Assembly (NCBI RefSeq): GCF_016863655.1 | Contig: NZ_BOPH01000062.1 | Span: forward strand, 62,001-126,000 | Direction of reading: 5' to 3' | Origin: Virgisporangium ochraceum | GTDB lineage: Bacteria; Actinomycetota; Actinomycetes; Mycobacteriales; Micromonosporaceae | Length of the DNA stretch: 64,000 nt | In this document: in pieces, positions 22,627 through 34,700 of the stretch | How positions within the stretch are numbered: the stretch's first letter is position 1 | Layout of the letters: the number at the start of each line of letters is the position of its first letter | Notes under the pieces: model-generated | The model's input: the letters and a program-made list of their open reading frames with translations, nothing else | Told to the model about the DNA's origin: nothing | Databases searched by the model: none | Made by a program: the position numbers and the translations under genes

Positions 22627-22645
22627 GTCTTTGTCCTATTACAAT
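22617..22645 (+). promoter_or_regulatory. Candidate promoter of the MocR-type gene, overlapping the divergent promoter
   Basis: TTGTGT (22617-22622) and TACAAT (22640-22645) are separated by 17 nt. A start about 7 nt after the -10 places the 5' end at or just before GTG 22655, so the mRNA would be leaderless. The same segment read on the other strand contains TAATAG for the divergent gene, and the palindrome TGTACA (22620-22625) lies at its edge. Confidence 0.5.
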
Positions 22646-22654
22646 CTGCGGACT

Positions 22655-23980
22655 GTGGCAGTACATTATCAGTTCCAGGGATCCACCGCAGCAGGCATTT
22701 CGGTGAGCGTCGAGTTCGCCCTCACGCACGGCCACCTCGCGCCCGGCGACAGCCTGCCGCCGGTGCGCCAGCTGGCCGGCGAGCTGGGCGTCAGTCCGAA
22801 CACGGTCGCCGCCGCCTACCGCCAGCTGCGCGACCGTGGGCTGGTCGAGACCGCCGGCCGCAACGGCACCCGGGTCCGCCACCGGCCGCCGCTGTCGGCG
22901 CGCCTGGCCGCCAAGCCGTCGGTGCCCGCGGGCCTCGTCGACCTGTCGGCCGGCGAGCCCGACACCGACCTGCTGCCCGATCCCGGTCCCGCGCTCCACC
23001 GGGTCGCGGCCACGGTCCCGCGTACCGGCTACTCGGCCGGGCCGTACCCCGAGCTGCTGGAACGGGCGCGCACGAGGCTCGGCCCGGTGCCGTCCGAACA
23101 CCTCACGGTCACCGCCGGTGCGCTCGACGGCCTGGAGCGCATCCTCACCGCGCACCTGCGCGCCGGCGACCGGGTGGCCGTCGAGGACCCCGGCTGGGCC
23201 GCGCTGCTCGACCTCGTGGCCACGCTGGGGCTGCATCCGCTGCCGGTGCCGGTCGACGACGACGGTCCCGACGCCGGTGCGTTGTCCGACGCGCTCCGCC
23301 ACGGCGCCAAGGCGGTGATCATCACATCGCGCGCGCAGAACCCCACCGGCGCCGCGGTCTCGGCGTCCCGCGCGGCCGGGCTGCGCGCCGTGCTCGCGCC
23401 GTTCCCCGAGGTCCTGGTGGTGGAGGACGACCACGCCGCCGAGCTGGCCGACGAGGAACTGCACACCCTCGCCGGCACCACGCGGAACTGGGCGTTCCTG
23501 CGCTCCACGTCGAAGCCGTTCGGCCCCGACCTGCGGCTCGCGGTCCTCGCCGGCGACGCCACCACCGTGGCCAGGGTCGAGGGTCGCATGCGGCTGGGTG
23601 CCGGGTGGGTCTCCACGATCCTTCAGAGACTCGTCGTGGAGCTGTGGTCGGACAGTTCGGCGTCCGCGCGGGTCGAGGCCGCGAAGATGGATTACGCCCA
23701 CCGTCGGCTCCGGCTTGTCGCGCTTCTCCGGTCTCGTGGTGTGGAGGCGCGCGGCCGCAGCGGCGTCAACGTGTGGGTGCCGGTCGCCGACGAGGTGTTC
23801 GCGGTCACGCGGGTGCGCGACGCCGGTTTCGCGGTGGCGCCCGGGTCGCTGTTCCGCGTCGGCGCGCCGCCGGCCGTGCGGGTGAGCGTCGGGCGGCTGC
23901 GGCCGGAGATGTACGCGCCGCTGGTCGACGCGCTGGTCGGCGCGGTGCGGCCGTCCCGGCGGGTTCATCAGCCTGTGTGA
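22655..23980 (+). CDS. MocR/PdxR-type regulator (GntR helix-turn-helix fused to aminotransferase fold)
   Basis: 441 residues. Residues 1-80 are a GntR winged helix (VRQLAGELGVSPNTVAAAYR then LRDRGLVETAGRNGTRV). Residues 100-435 are a fold-type I aminotransferase domain with the PLP lysine in STSKPFGPDLRLA and the Asn of ITSRAQNPTGA. MocR proteins sense PLP or an amino-linked ligand and often regulate vitamin B6 genes. Here the divergent neighbour is a PNPOx-like protein, so control of that gene is likely. I chose GTG 22655 from the promoter spacing; an in-frame ATG at 22625 is possible. Confidence 0.85.
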   Translation: MAVHYQFQGSTAAGISVSVEFALTHGHLAPGDSLPPVRQLAGELGVSPNTVAAAYRQLRDRGLVETAGRNGTRVRHRPPLSARLAAKPSVPAGLVDLSAGEPDTDLLPDPGPALHRVAATVPRTGYSAGPYPELLERARTRLGPVPSEHLTVTAGALDGLERILTAHLRAGDRVAVEDPGWAALLDLVATLGLHPLPVPVDDDGPDAGALSDALRHGAKAVIITSRAQNPTGAAVSASRAAGLRAVLAPFPEVLVVEDDHAAELADEELHTLAGTTRNWAFLRSTSKPFGPDLRLAVLAGDATTVARVEGRMRLGAGWVSTILQRLVVELWSDSSASARVEAAKMDYAHRRLRLVALLRSRGVEARGRSGVNVWVPVADEVFAVTRVRDAGFAVAPGSLFRVGAPPAVRVSVGRLRPEMYAPLVDALVGAVRPSRRVHQPV

Positions 23981-23996
23981 CGGGTAGGCGCCGGGA

Positions 23997-24668
23997 ATGA
24001 CGCAGCAGGAGATCCCGGTGGGCCGGCCCACCGCGGAACCGTTCGTCCCCGCCACCACCGACCTGGGTGAGCTGCGCGCGGCGGCCGCGGGCTGCCGGGG
24101 CTGCCACCTGTACGAGGACGCCACCCAGACCGTGTTCGGCGAGGGTCCGGCGCGGGCGCGCGTGATCATGGTGGGCGAGCAGCCCGGCGACCAGGAGGAC
24201 CGGCGCGGCGAGCCGTTCGTCGGGCCGGCCGGCAAGCTGCTCGACCGGGCGCTGGGGGAGGCCGGCATCGACCGCTCGCTGGTCTACGTGACGAACACGG
24301 TGAAGCACTTCAAGTTCAAGCAGGCGGGGCCGGGCAAGCGGCGGATACACGCCACGCCCGACCGGGTGGAGATCACCGCCTGCCGGCCCTGGCTCGTCGC
24401 CGAGTTCGCGGCGGTCCGGCCCACCGCGGTCGTGGTGCTCGGCGCCACCGCGGCCAAGGCGTTGTTCGGCGCGTCGTTCCGGATCACGCGGTCGCGGGGC
24501 GAGGTGCTGCCGTGGCCGGCGTCGGCGCAGAACCCCGCCGAGTTCGCGCCGACCGAAGGTTTCGCTGTCGCAACGATTCACCCGTCGGCGGTCCTCCGTG
24601 CGGACGACCGTGAGCAGGCATTTGATGGGTTGGTGGCCGACCTGAAAGTCGTCGCTGAACAGTTGTAG
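23997..24668 (+). CDS. Uracil-DNA-binding glycosylase UdgX
   Basis: 223 residues of the family 4 uracil-DNA glycosylase fold. It has motif A GEQPGDQED near residue 60, motif B HPSAVLR near 195, and the KRRIH loop at about 115-119 that defines UdgX. In studied UdgX the His of KRRIH forms a covalent bond with the sugar after uracil excision, locking the protein on DNA. Cysteines CRGC (near 32-35) and later ones (near 130) fit the 4Fe-4S site. The first 25 residues are a non-conserved extension. Follows the MocR gene by 16 bp. Confidence 0.9.
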   Translation: MTQQEIPVGRPTAEPFVPATTDLGELRAAAAGCRGCHLYEDATQTVFGEGPARARVIMVGEQPGDQEDRRGEPFVGPAGKLLDRALGEAGIDRSLVYVTNTVKHFKFKQAGPGKRRIHATPDRVEITACRPWLVAEFAAVRPTAVVVLGATAAKALFGASFRITRSRGEVLPWPASAQNPAEFAPTEGFAVATIHPSAVLRADDREQAFDGLVADLKVVAEQL

Positions 24669-24708
24669 GGTCGCAAGCGCGAACCGGATGCTTTCAGGAG
24701 GTCACTCC

Positions 24709-25509
24709 GTGCGCATATTTAAGTCGCTCACTGTTGCCACGGCGGTCACCGCGGTCCTGCTGGCGGCCGGGTGCACCAGCGATGACGACGACCCGCAGTC
24801 GAGCAGCGGCCCGAAGAGCACGAAGAGCAGCACGCCCACGGCCGCGGAGTCGTCGGCCGCGGCCGCCGCCACCAGCGATCTGAACGCGGCGGTGCAGGAG
24901 CTCACCCGCACCAGCTACAAGTACACGATGAAGGCGGGCGACGCGGCCAGCAACGGCACGGTCGACCCGGCGGCGAAGCAGAGTTCGATGACGGTCACCG
25001 TGGTCGAATTCAAGACCGAGGTCCTGATCGTCGACCCCGACCTGTACGTGCGGATCAAGGGCCTGGGCCTGCCCGGGCTCGACGAGAACAAGTGGCTGAA
25101 GATCGACCGCACGAAGATCAAGTCGTTCGCGGCCCTGGGTATCCGCGACGTCAACGACCCGACCGGCGTGAACACGCTGGCCAAGACGATCGCCACGATC
25201 CAGAAGACCGGCGACCGCTCGTACAAGGGCACGCTCGACCTCACCAAGGGCAGCGACGCGTTCGGCCTCGACGAGGCGGCGATCCGGGCCCTGGCCGAGA
25301 AGGCGCGGGCGATCCCCTTCGAGGCGACGGTCAACGAGGGCAACAAGCTGGCCACCTGGAAGATGACCATCCCGGCCTACGGCGCGGAGAAGGAGACGAC
25401 CTTCGACCTCGCCTACACCGAGCACGGCGGCAGCTTCCCGGTCGCCCGGCCGCCGGCGAACCAGACGGCGACCCCGCCCCAGACGGTCTACGACATGCTG
25501 CAGGCCTGA
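24709..25509 (+). CDS. Secreted lipoprotein, LppX/LprG-like
   Basis: 266 residues. The signal peptide has basic VRIFKS, a hydrophobic core and the lipobox LLAAGC (Cys near 22), then a Ser/Thr/Ala-rich linker. The mature domain, with LNAAVQELTRTSYKYTM, VDPDLYVRIKGLG and the repeating beta-strand pattern, resembles the LppX_LprAFG lipid-carrier fold of mycobacteria (moderate confidence). AGGAGG at 24696-24701 fixes GTG 24709 as the start with 7-nt spacing; the longer in-frame start at 24688 would place the ribosome site inside the gene. A strong hairpin follows at 25540. Confidence 0.8.
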   Translation: MRIFKSLTVATAVTAVLLAAGCTSDDDDPQSSSGPKSTKSSTPTAAESSAAAAATSDLNAAVQELTRTSYKYTMKAGDAASNGTVDPAAKQSSMTVTVVEFKTEVLIVDPDLYVRIKGLGLPGLDENKWLKIDRTKIKSFAALGIRDVNDPTGVNTLAKTIATIQKTGDRSYKGTLDLTKGSDAFGLDEAAIRALAEKARAIPFEATVNEGNKLATWKMTIPAYGAEKETTFDLAYTEHGGSFPVARPPANQTATPPQTVYDMLQA

Positions 25510-25539
25510 CGCCGGGCACCCGCGTCGAGCGGTCCAGGG

Positions 25540-25569
25540 CTCCCGCGCACGCGCCGGCGTGTGCGGGAG
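25540..25569 (+). terminator. Terminator-like hairpin after the lipoprotein gene
   Basis: CTCCCGCGCACGC-GCCG-GCGTGTGCGGGAG is a 13-bp stem with one G-T pair and a four-base loop, 31 bp after the stop. No U-tract follows, as is usual in GC-rich actinomycetes. From here to 25821 I see no gene; the region is AT-richer than its surroundings and probably holds the promoter of the MFS gene. Confidence 0.65.
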
Positions 25570-25821
25570 TCCTAGATCGTGAAATGGCCCGGTTCGTGAC
25601 GCGTCGTAGAACTTGGCAATGTTCCGGCTCGGCCTAATTCGTGCGCCAGGGACGAGAACGGCGAAAATCGAGCGCCCGAATTAACGGGTAGTGAACGGCC
25701 AAGATCTTCGCGCTGGCCGTCTTTCCTGTGAGTTTCAGCCCACGACCTGGGCAACTCTGGTCCACGGGGATCTTCTCGGCAAGGATGTATACGGCCGTCG
25801 CCCCTTACGCCGAGGTCTTCT

Positions 25822-27174
25822 GTGGATTTGCCGCGCACCCCGCTCACTTCGTCAGACGTCAATGTAGATTCCGCCCAGATCAGCGCAGTTCAGCGCAAGA
25901 CGCTCACGTTGTTGATAGCCACGCAGGTGATCGGTGGCATCGGCGTCGGTATTGGGATCTCTGTGGGTGCATTGCTGGCCGCCGATATGGGCGGTCCGGG
26001 CATCTCGGGCCTCGCGTCCAGTGCGGCGGTGATCGGTGGCGCCCTGCTCGCCGTGCCGGCGACCCGCCTCATGCGCACCGGCGGCCGGCGGCCCGGTCTC
26101 GTCTTCGCGTACCTGGTCGGTGCGCTCGGCGCCCTCATCGTGGTGGCCGGCGCGGGAGCCGACCTGATCATGGTGGTGTTCGCCGGCATGCTGCTGTTCG
26201 GCGGCGGCACCGCGGCCAACCTCCAGGCCCGCTACACCGCCGTCGACCTCGCCGAACCGGCCAGCCGGGGTAGACAGCTGTCGGTGGTGGTGTGGGCCAC
26301 CACGATCGGTGCCGTCGCCGGTCCGATCCTCGCGCCGGTCGCCGACCGGGCCGTGCGTGGCTGGGGCATCCGCGAATATGCCGGGCCGTTCGTGTTCAGC
26401 GCGCTCGCGTTCGGACTGGGTGCGGTGCTGCTCCTGGTCCTGCTGCGGCCGGACCCGCTGCAGCTGGCCCGCCGCCTCGAGCTGGAGGCCGCGCCGCCGG
26501 AACCACCTCCACCGGTGGACCCGTCGGCGACCGACGCCGCTGTCGCCGGTCCCGTGGAGTCCGAAACCGAGACCGCGGGCGGCCTGAAGGCCGCCTGGCG
26601 GGCCGTGCGCCACAACCCGGCCGCGCGCCTGGGAATGTCGGCGGTGGCGGTCGGGCACCTGGTGATGGTCGGCGTGATGTCGATGACGCCGGTGCACATC
26701 AACGACGGCGGGCACGACCACGCCGACGTGCTGAAGATCGTCAGCATCGTGCTGAGCCTGCACATCGCCGGGATGTACGCGTTGTCGCCGGTGATGGGCT
26801 GGCTGGTCGACCGGCTGGGCCGGCGTCCGGTGGTGCTGCTCGGCATCGGCCTGCTGGTGGTGGCGTGCGCGGTGGCCGGGTCGGCGGGGCACGCGACCGG
26901 GCGGCTGTCGACCGGGCTGGCGCTGCTCGGGCTGGGCTGGTCGGCGACGATGGTGGCCGGCTCGACGCTGCTCACCGAGTCGGTCGACGTGGTGGTGCGA
27001 CCGGCCGCGCAGGGGCTCAGCGACATGGGAATGGGCTTCGCCGGCGCGTTGGCCGGTGCCCTGTCCGGGGTGATCGTCGCGCTCGGCAGCTACGGCACGC
27101 TCGCGCTGCTCTCCGCGATGGCGGTGCTTCCGCTGCTGGCGCTGGCGTTACGGACCCCCGACCGGGCTGAGTAG
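25822..27174 (+). CDS. Major facilitator superfamily (MFS) transporter
   Basis: 450 residues with twelve predicted helices and a long central cytoplasmic loop (about residues 215-255) rich in Glu/Pro. The loop 2-3 motif is MRTGGRRPG and the equivalent in the second half VDRLGRRPV, both typical of MFS. HINDGGHDHAD lies in an extracellular loop after helix 7 and is His/Asp-rich. The substrate is unknown; drug efflux type is most likely. Start is GTG. It ends 9 bp before the DUF3046 gene. Confidence 0.85.
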   Translation: MDLPRTPLTSSDVNVDSAQISAVQRKTLTLLIATQVIGGIGVGIGISVGALLAADMGGPGISGLASSAAVIGGALLAVPATRLMRTGGRRPGLVFAYLVGALGALIVVAGAGADLIMVVFAGMLLFGGGTAANLQARYTAVDLAEPASRGRQLSVVVWATTIGAVAGPILAPVADRAVRGWGIREYAGPFVFSALAFGLGAVLLLVLLRPDPLQLARRLELEAAPPEPPPPVDPSATDAAVAGPVESETETAGGLKAAWRAVRHNPAARLGMSAVAVGHLVMVGVMSMTPVHINDGGHDHADVLKIVSIVLSLHIAGMYALSPVMGWLVDRLGRRPVVLLGIGLLVVACAVAGSAGHATGRLSTGLALLGLGWSATMVAGSTLLTESVDVVVRPAAQGLSDMGMGFAGALAGALSGVIVALGSYGTLALLSAMAVLPLLALALRTPDRAE

Positions 27175-27183
27175 GTTGGATCC

Positions 27184-27384
27184 GTGCGACTGACGGACTT
27201 CTGGGAGCGGTTGGAGCTCGTGTTCGGTGCCGGTTATGCGCAGAGCGTGGCCGAGGATCACGTGATCCCCGGCCTCGGCGGGCGGACGATCCGGGAGGCG
27301 CTGGCCCAGGGTGAACAGACCGTGACCGTGTGGCGGGCCGTGGTGGCCGCTTTCCCCGACCGCGTGCCATCCAGGCTGCACTGA
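27184..27384 (+). CDS. DUF3046 protein
   Basis: 66 residues: MRLTDFWERLELVFGAGYAQ, then SVAEDHVIPGLGGRTIREAL and VWRAVVAAFPDRVPSRLH. This is the DUF3046 family, found almost only in actinobacteria and nearly always directly before recA. No function is established. Start is GTG. It is clearly a real gene because family and position agree. Confidence 0.88.
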   Translation: MRLTDFWERLELVFGAGYAQSVAEDHVIPGLGGRTIREALAQGEQTVTVWRAVVAAFPDRVPSRLH

Positions 27385-27413
27385 CGCCCTTCGTGGGCGT
27401 GTCGGGAGCTCCA

Positions 27414-27429
27414 TCGAACAGGTGTACGG
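27414..27429 (+). promoter_or_regulatory. LexA (SOS) box upstream of recA
   Basis: TCGAAC-AGGT-GTACGG matches the actinobacterial LexA operator TCGAAC-N4-GTTCGA at 10 of 12 arm bases. It lies 120 bp before the recA start and 43 bp before the RecA-NDp-like -35 region. Confidence 0.75.
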
Positions 27430-27432
27430 GTA

Positions 27433-27460
27433 TCGTCCACAGGGTTGAAGGTCATCCACA
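27433..27460 (+). promoter_or_regulatory. Two DnaA-box-like 9-mers upstream of recA
   Basis: TCGTCCACA (27433-27441) and TCATCCACA (27452-27460) each differ by one base from the DnaA boxes TTGTCCACA and TTATCCACA. They lie between the SOS box and the damage promoter. Binding is inferred only. Confidence 0.35.
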
Positions 27461-27471
27461 GGGCACCACTT

Positions 27472-27494
27472 TTGTCGTACCCGGCGCTTAACGT
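27472..27494 (+). promoter_or_regulatory. RecA-NDp/PafBC-type promoter of recA
   Basis: TTGTCGTAC, then exactly 8 nt, then TAACGT. The published LexA-independent damage promoter of actinobacteria is TTGTCRGTG-N8-TAnnnT. The first six bases, the spacing and the -10 form all match. The same TGTCGTAC with the same spacing recurs at the lexA and LysM promoters. Confidence 0.7.
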
Positions 27495-27548
27495 GTCGGC
27501 GTGACGAGACGGACATCCGCGAAGCCCGCAACCTCAGGAGTATCCGAC

Positions 27549-28598
27549 ATGGCAGCAGGGCAGCCCGACCGCGAAAAGGCGCTTGGCCTCGCGCTCGCAG
27601 GCATCGAGAAGCAGTTCGGCAAGGGCTCGATCATGCGGCTCGGCGAACGGCCGGTCACCGAGATCCAGGTGATCCCCACCGGGTCGATCGCGCTCGACGT
27701 GGCGCTGGGTATCGGCGGCCTGCCGCGTGGCCGGGTCGTGGAGATCTACGGCCCGGAAAGCTCAGGTAAGACGACGGTGGCGCTGCACGCCATCGCCAAC
27801 GTCCAGCGGGCCGGCGGCATCGCGGCGTTCATCGACGCCGAGCACGCCCTCGACCCCGACTACGCCCGTGCGCTGGGTGTCGACACCGACGCGCTGCTCG
27901 TCTCCCAGCCCGACACGGGTGAGCAGGCGCTCGAGATCACCGACATGCTGGTGCGCTCCGGCGCGCTCGACATCATCGTCATCGACTCGGTGGCGGCCCT
28001 CGTGCCCCGCGCCGAGATCGAGGGCGAGATGGGCGACAGCCACGTGGGTCTGCAGGCCCGCCTCATGAGCCAGGCGCTGCGGAAGATCACCGGTGCCCTG
28101 AACAACTCCGGCACCACGGCGATCTTCATCAACCAGTTGCGCGAGAAGATCGGTGTCATGTTCGGCTCGCCGGAGACCACCACCGGTGGCCGGGCGCTGA
28201 AGTTCTACTCCTCCGTGCGCCTCGACGTGCGCCGCATCGAGAGCCTGAAGGACGGCACCGACGTGGTCGGTAACCGCACCCGGGTGAAGGTCGTGAAGAA
28301 CAAGGTCGCGGCGCCGTTCAAGCAGGCCGAGTTCGACATCATGTACGGCAAGGGCATCTCCCGCGAGGGCTCGCTCATCGACGTCGGTGTCGAGCAGGCG
28401 ATCATCCGCAAGGCCGGTGCCTGGTACACCTACGACGGCGACCAGTTGGGGCAGGGCAAGGAGAACGCCCGCAACTTCCTCAAGGAGAACCCCGACGTCG
28501 CGGCCGAGGTCGAGAAGCGCATCAAGGAGAAGCTGGGCGTCGGGGTCAACCAGTCCGACGACTCCGCCGGTCCGGCGATGCCCCCGGTCGACTTCTGA
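27549..28598 (+). CDS. recA: Recombinase RecA
   Basis: 349 residues, the strand-exchange and SOS co-protease protein. Walker A is GPESSGKTTVALH near residue 67; Walker B lies at LDIIVIDSVAAL near 140; loop 2 contains NQLREKIGVMFGSPETTTGG. The normal RecA start MAAGQPDREKALGLALAG is preceded by AGGAG with proper spacing. The frame is open upstream to 27501. No intein interrupts it. The C-terminus is acidic. Upstream lie an SOS box and a RecA-NDp-like promoter, and recX begins 2 bp after the stop. Confidence 0.97.
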   Translation: MAAGQPDREKALGLALAGIEKQFGKGSIMRLGERPVTEIQVIPTGSIALDVALGIGGLPRGRVVEIYGPESSGKTTVALHAIANVQRAGGIAAFIDAEHALDPDYARALGVDTDALLVSQPDTGEQALEITDMLVRSGALDIIVIDSVAALVPRAEIEGEMGDSHVGLQARLMSQALRKITGALNNSGTTAIFINQLREKIGVMFGSPETTTGGRALKFYSSVRLDVRRIESLKDGTDVVGNRTRVKVVKNKVAAPFKQAEFDIMYGKGISREGSLIDVGVEQAIIRKAGAWYTYDGDQLGQGKENARNFLKENPDVAAEVEKRIKEKLGVGVNQSDDSAGPAMPPVDF

Positions 28599-28600
28599 TC

Positions 28601-29242
28601 ATGGCGGGTCGCCGTGGAGGGGTCGGTCGTAGAGGGCCGGCCCCCGATGCGGAGCAGAAACCGAAGTCGCGGGAGGAGCAGGGTACGGCCGCGCGTGACC
28701 AGTGCATCCGGTTGCTGGCGGTGCGGCCGCGTACCCGGTCGGAGCTCGACACCGCGCTGCGCAGGCGCGGTTACGACGACGACGTGATCTCGGAGATCCT
28801 CGACCGGTACTCCGACGTCGGGATCATCGACGACGAGGCGTTCGCCCGGGCGTGGGTCACCAGCCGGCACCACAGCAAGGGGCTGGCGAAGCGGGCCCTG
28901 GCCGGTGAGCTGCGACGCAAGGGCGTGTCCGACGACGACCTGGGCGCCGCGCTCGACGAGGTCGACGACGACAGCGAGGTCGAGACCGCGCGGACGCTGG
29001 TCGACCGGCGGCTGCGGGTCGAGCGGCGCCGGCCCCGGGAGGGCGACGCCGAGGCGGCCCGGAAGGCGGAGGCGGCGCTGATCCGCAAGCTCGTCGGGAT
29101 GCTCGCCCGGAAGGGTTATTCGTCGGGCCTGGCCTACCGGGTGGTGAAGGAGGCCATGGCCGACAGCGGTGATGCCGATGGTTTGCTCGATCTTGATTCT
29201 TACGTCGAGGAATCCGACGACTTCGATCAGCTCCGATCATGA
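28601..29242 (+). CDS. recX: Regulatory protein RecX
   Basis: 213 residues. RecX binds RecA filaments and restrains them. Three-helix repeats are visible: RLLAVRPRTRSELDTALRRR, then RYSDVGIIDDEAFARAWVTS and, near the C-terminus, KLVGMLARKGYSSGLAYRVV. The first 30 residues are basic and non-conserved; the last 25 are very acidic. It starts 2 bp after the recA stop, so it is cotranscribed with recA. The 329 bp after it (29243-29571) hold no gene, repeat or clear promoter that I can support. Confidence 0.93.
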   Translation: MAGRRGGVGRRGPAPDAEQKPKSREEQGTAARDQCIRLLAVRPRTRSELDTALRRRGYDDDVISEILDRYSDVGIIDDEAFARAWVTSRHHSKGLAKRALAGELRRKGVSDDDLGAALDEVDDDSEVETARTLVDRRLRVERRRPREGDAEAARKAEAALIRKLVGMLARKGYSSGLAYRVVKEAMADSGDADGLLDLDSYVEESDDFDQLRS

Positions 29243-29571
29243 GTCCTTGACCCGGAGCCTTCCGAAGACCTAGCCTCGGCGTTACCGGATGGAGACCGCT
29301 CAACCACCGCGGGTTTACCGCACAACATAGATCGCATTACAGAACGACATCTTTTAGCTCGATAATCTTGCAGTGGCCCTCGATTCTGACGGGTCACACC
29401 GCGTCGTCGGCTTGGTCGAGCCGGCGATGATTCCGGCACAGTTGCCGGGCCGGGTTCAGGCATGCCCGGCAGGTGTACATCGGCCGTACCCACGGAATGT
29501 GGGCCGTCTCCGACTACCGGCTACACGCGCTGGTCCACACGGATCGGGCGCCAGGCGGGGAGGAGGCGGCG

Positions 29572-31730
<2,159 letters not shown>

Positions 31731-31734
<4 letters not shown>

Positions 31735-34700
31735 GCCACTACGCGGTCCTTGTAGATCGAGCCGCCCCGCACCACGTACGACCACACCGTCGGCGTCGAC
31801 GTGTCCAGGTCACCGGTCGGGGTGAACTTGATCTGACGCGACACGCCCTGGCTGTCGTAGGCGCCCACGAACGCGTTCACGTCCGCCCGCACCGACTTGC
31901 CCGCGGCCAGCGCCGCGAGCAGCACGTTCGCCGCGTCGAACGACTCGGGGCCGTAGTACCCGGCCGACTCGCCGAACTTCTCGCGGTATTCGGTGGCGAA
32001 GTTGTTCCGGGCCTCGCTGGGCGGCGCGCAGGGGCACGTCATCGCGACGCCCTCCGCCACGGCGGCGGTGGCACCCTCGATGAACAGGTCGGTGAAGATC
32101 CGGTCCCAACCCATGATCTTGATATCGGACTTGGCGGCCTTCATCTCCTTCACGAAGATGCTCGCCGCCTCGTGGTATCCGGAGAAGTAGACGGCGTCGG
32201 CGGTCGACGACGTCACCTGGCTCACGACGCTGGCGAACGTGGTCTCGTTGCCGGCGATGTCGGCCCGGCCGATGAACGCGGTGTTCAGTGCCCGCCGCGC
32301 CTCGTTGGCGACCCCGGTGGCGTACTCGTCGGTGTCGGACACGACGAAGACCCGGCGCGCACCCATCGTCTGCGTGAGGTGACGGGCCGCCGCGGCGGCC
32401 TGGTCGGCGTCGGTGCCCACCGTGCGGTGGAACGTCTTCCACCCCTTCTGCGACAGGACCGTGTACATCAGCGACGGCGAGATCACCGGCAGCCCGGCCG
32501 CGTCGAAGATCGGCATGGCCTTCTCGGCCTCGGTGAACCAGATCGGCCCCACCACGCCGACGACCTTCTCGTCGCGCACGATCTCCCCGGCCATCCGGCC
32601 GGCCTCGTCCTCGTCGCCCTGGGTGTCGTACTCGACCAGCTCGGCGGTGCAGTCCTGGTGGGCGGCGTTGTACTTGTCGACCGCCAGCTTCGCCGAGTTG
32701 CGGATGGCCTTGCCGTCGCCGCTGTTGTCACCCGACAGGATGCCGAGGTAGGCAACCTTGTAGCCGCAGGCCGCGGCCACCGGGGTCTCCGGTGGGGGTT
32801 CGGGCTCGGGCCGCGTCAGGGCGAACACGATGCCGCCCACCACCAGCAGCAGCACAACGGCGCCCGCGGCAAGAGCACCGACCAGCGGCCCCCGGGAACG
32901 GCGAGGCGGTCCGCCCGGCCCGAAACTTCCCATCGGGACCCCGTGAGCCCCACTGACAGGCGCCCCCGACATGGGTGGGCCGGACATGGGCGGCCCCGAC
33001 ATGGGCGGGCCGGACATAGGGGGTCCTGACATAGGGGGTCCGGACATGGGCGGGCCGGACATGGGTCGGCCGGGGATGGGCTGCTGCCCGGTGACACCGG
33101 GCTGGGCCTGCATGGGCTGGCCGGCCTGAGGGGGGCTGGGGTGAGGCTGGCTGGGGTGAGGCTGGCTGGGGTGAGGCTGGCCCGGGAAGGGCGGGCCCGA
33201 CATGGGCTGTCCGGGTTGGCCTGGCTGCCCGGGGTAGCCCTGCTGCCCCTGCTGCCCTGGGTATCCCTGCTGGCCTGGCTGCCCCGGGTAGCCCTGCTGG
33301 CCTGGGTGGCCCGGCTGACCCGGTTGCCCCGGCTGTGCCTGTTGGCCCGGCTGCCATGGGCCGGATGCCTGCTGCGGTGCGCCGTACGTCGTGCCCGGCT
33401 GGGGTGGCGACGGTGTTCCGGCGGGAGGCGGTGGCGTACCCGGAGCCGACGGTGCCCCGGGCGACGCGGCGTACCCACCGGCGGGCGCGGGCGGCCCGGC
33501 CGGACCGGCTGACGGCATCGTGAAGGTCTGTGGCTCGGCGGGCTGGGTCGCGGCCGGGGGAGCGCTCGACTGCGGGGGGAACGGGCCCGTTGGCTGAGGC
33601 GGTCCTCCGAAGACGGGCGGACCTGACACCGGGGTCCCACCGGATCCCGACACCGGGACGCCGGACATCGGCGTGCCGGAGGCTGGCGTTCCCGAGACCG
33701 GGGTGGGGGGACCGGAGACCGGAGGTCCGGACATCGGTGCCGCCGAGACGGGGCGGTCGTTCGGCCGGCCCATCCCAGGAGCGGCAACCCCGGGACCGTA
33801 CGGCGGCTGCGGAACGGAACCGTGTGGGCTCTGCGGCGCCGGCCCGCCCACGCCGGGGCTGGCGGGCCTCGGACCCGCCATCCCGGGACTGACCGGTCCC
33901 GGTCCCGCGGTCCCGGGCCCGGTACCGGAAGCGGCCGCACCCGGGCCGGCCACCAGTGGACCCGCGGCACCCGGTCCGCTCGGGGGTGGGCCGACCACCG
34001 CCCGGCCCGACCGGGGCGCGAGCTGCAGCGCGCCCTCCGCTACGACCAGTTCCGGCTGCTCGATCGCCATCGGCGCCGTGCCGAAACCGCGGTGCAGCAG
34101 CGTCGCCGCCAGGGGGATCCGGCTGGATCCGCCCACCAGGAACACCGCCGACAGCTGGGCGGGCGTCAGGCCCGCCGCGGCGACCGAGAGCAGCGTCGCC
34201 GTCACGGTGCGGTCGAGGATCGGGCGGGCCAACTGCTCGAGCTGCTCGCGTCCCAACGGAACGCTGTCGTCGACCAGGGGCACGTGCACGTACGTGGTCG
34301 CGGCCCGGCTCAGGGTCTCCTTGGCCTGCCGGGCGTCCTCCCACAGCTGCCACGCGGCGCGGCGGTCGGTGTCGTCGGCGGGATGGGACAGGCGACGCCA
34401 CTCGTCGGCGGCCCGGTCGGCCAGCTGCCGACCCAGGTAGGTGACGATCGCGGCGTCTACGTCGAGGCCGCCGGCATCGGTGAGGCCCTCGGTGGCCAGG
34501 ACGTCGAAGCCGCCGGCGGCGGTACGCCGGACGACCGTCGCGTCGAAGGTGCCGGCACCGAAGTCGTAGACGACGGCGCAGCCGCCGATCGGGAGGTGCG
34601 CTCCGATGGTCCCCACAAAATATGACGCGGCCGCGACCGGCTCGGCGACCAGCAGCGGCTGCGGCAGCCCGGCGGCGGCCGCGGCGCGACCCAGGGCGTC

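Noticed and set aside
29364..29378. AATCTTGCAGTGGCC between recX and rny resembling one arm of the inverted repeat element
   Set aside because: No matching second arm within 80 bp, and the place is not a convergent junction.
29473..29571. Upstream start for rny at 29473
   Set aside because: The added 33 residues are not membrane-anchor-like and AGGAGG at 29561 points to ATG 29572.
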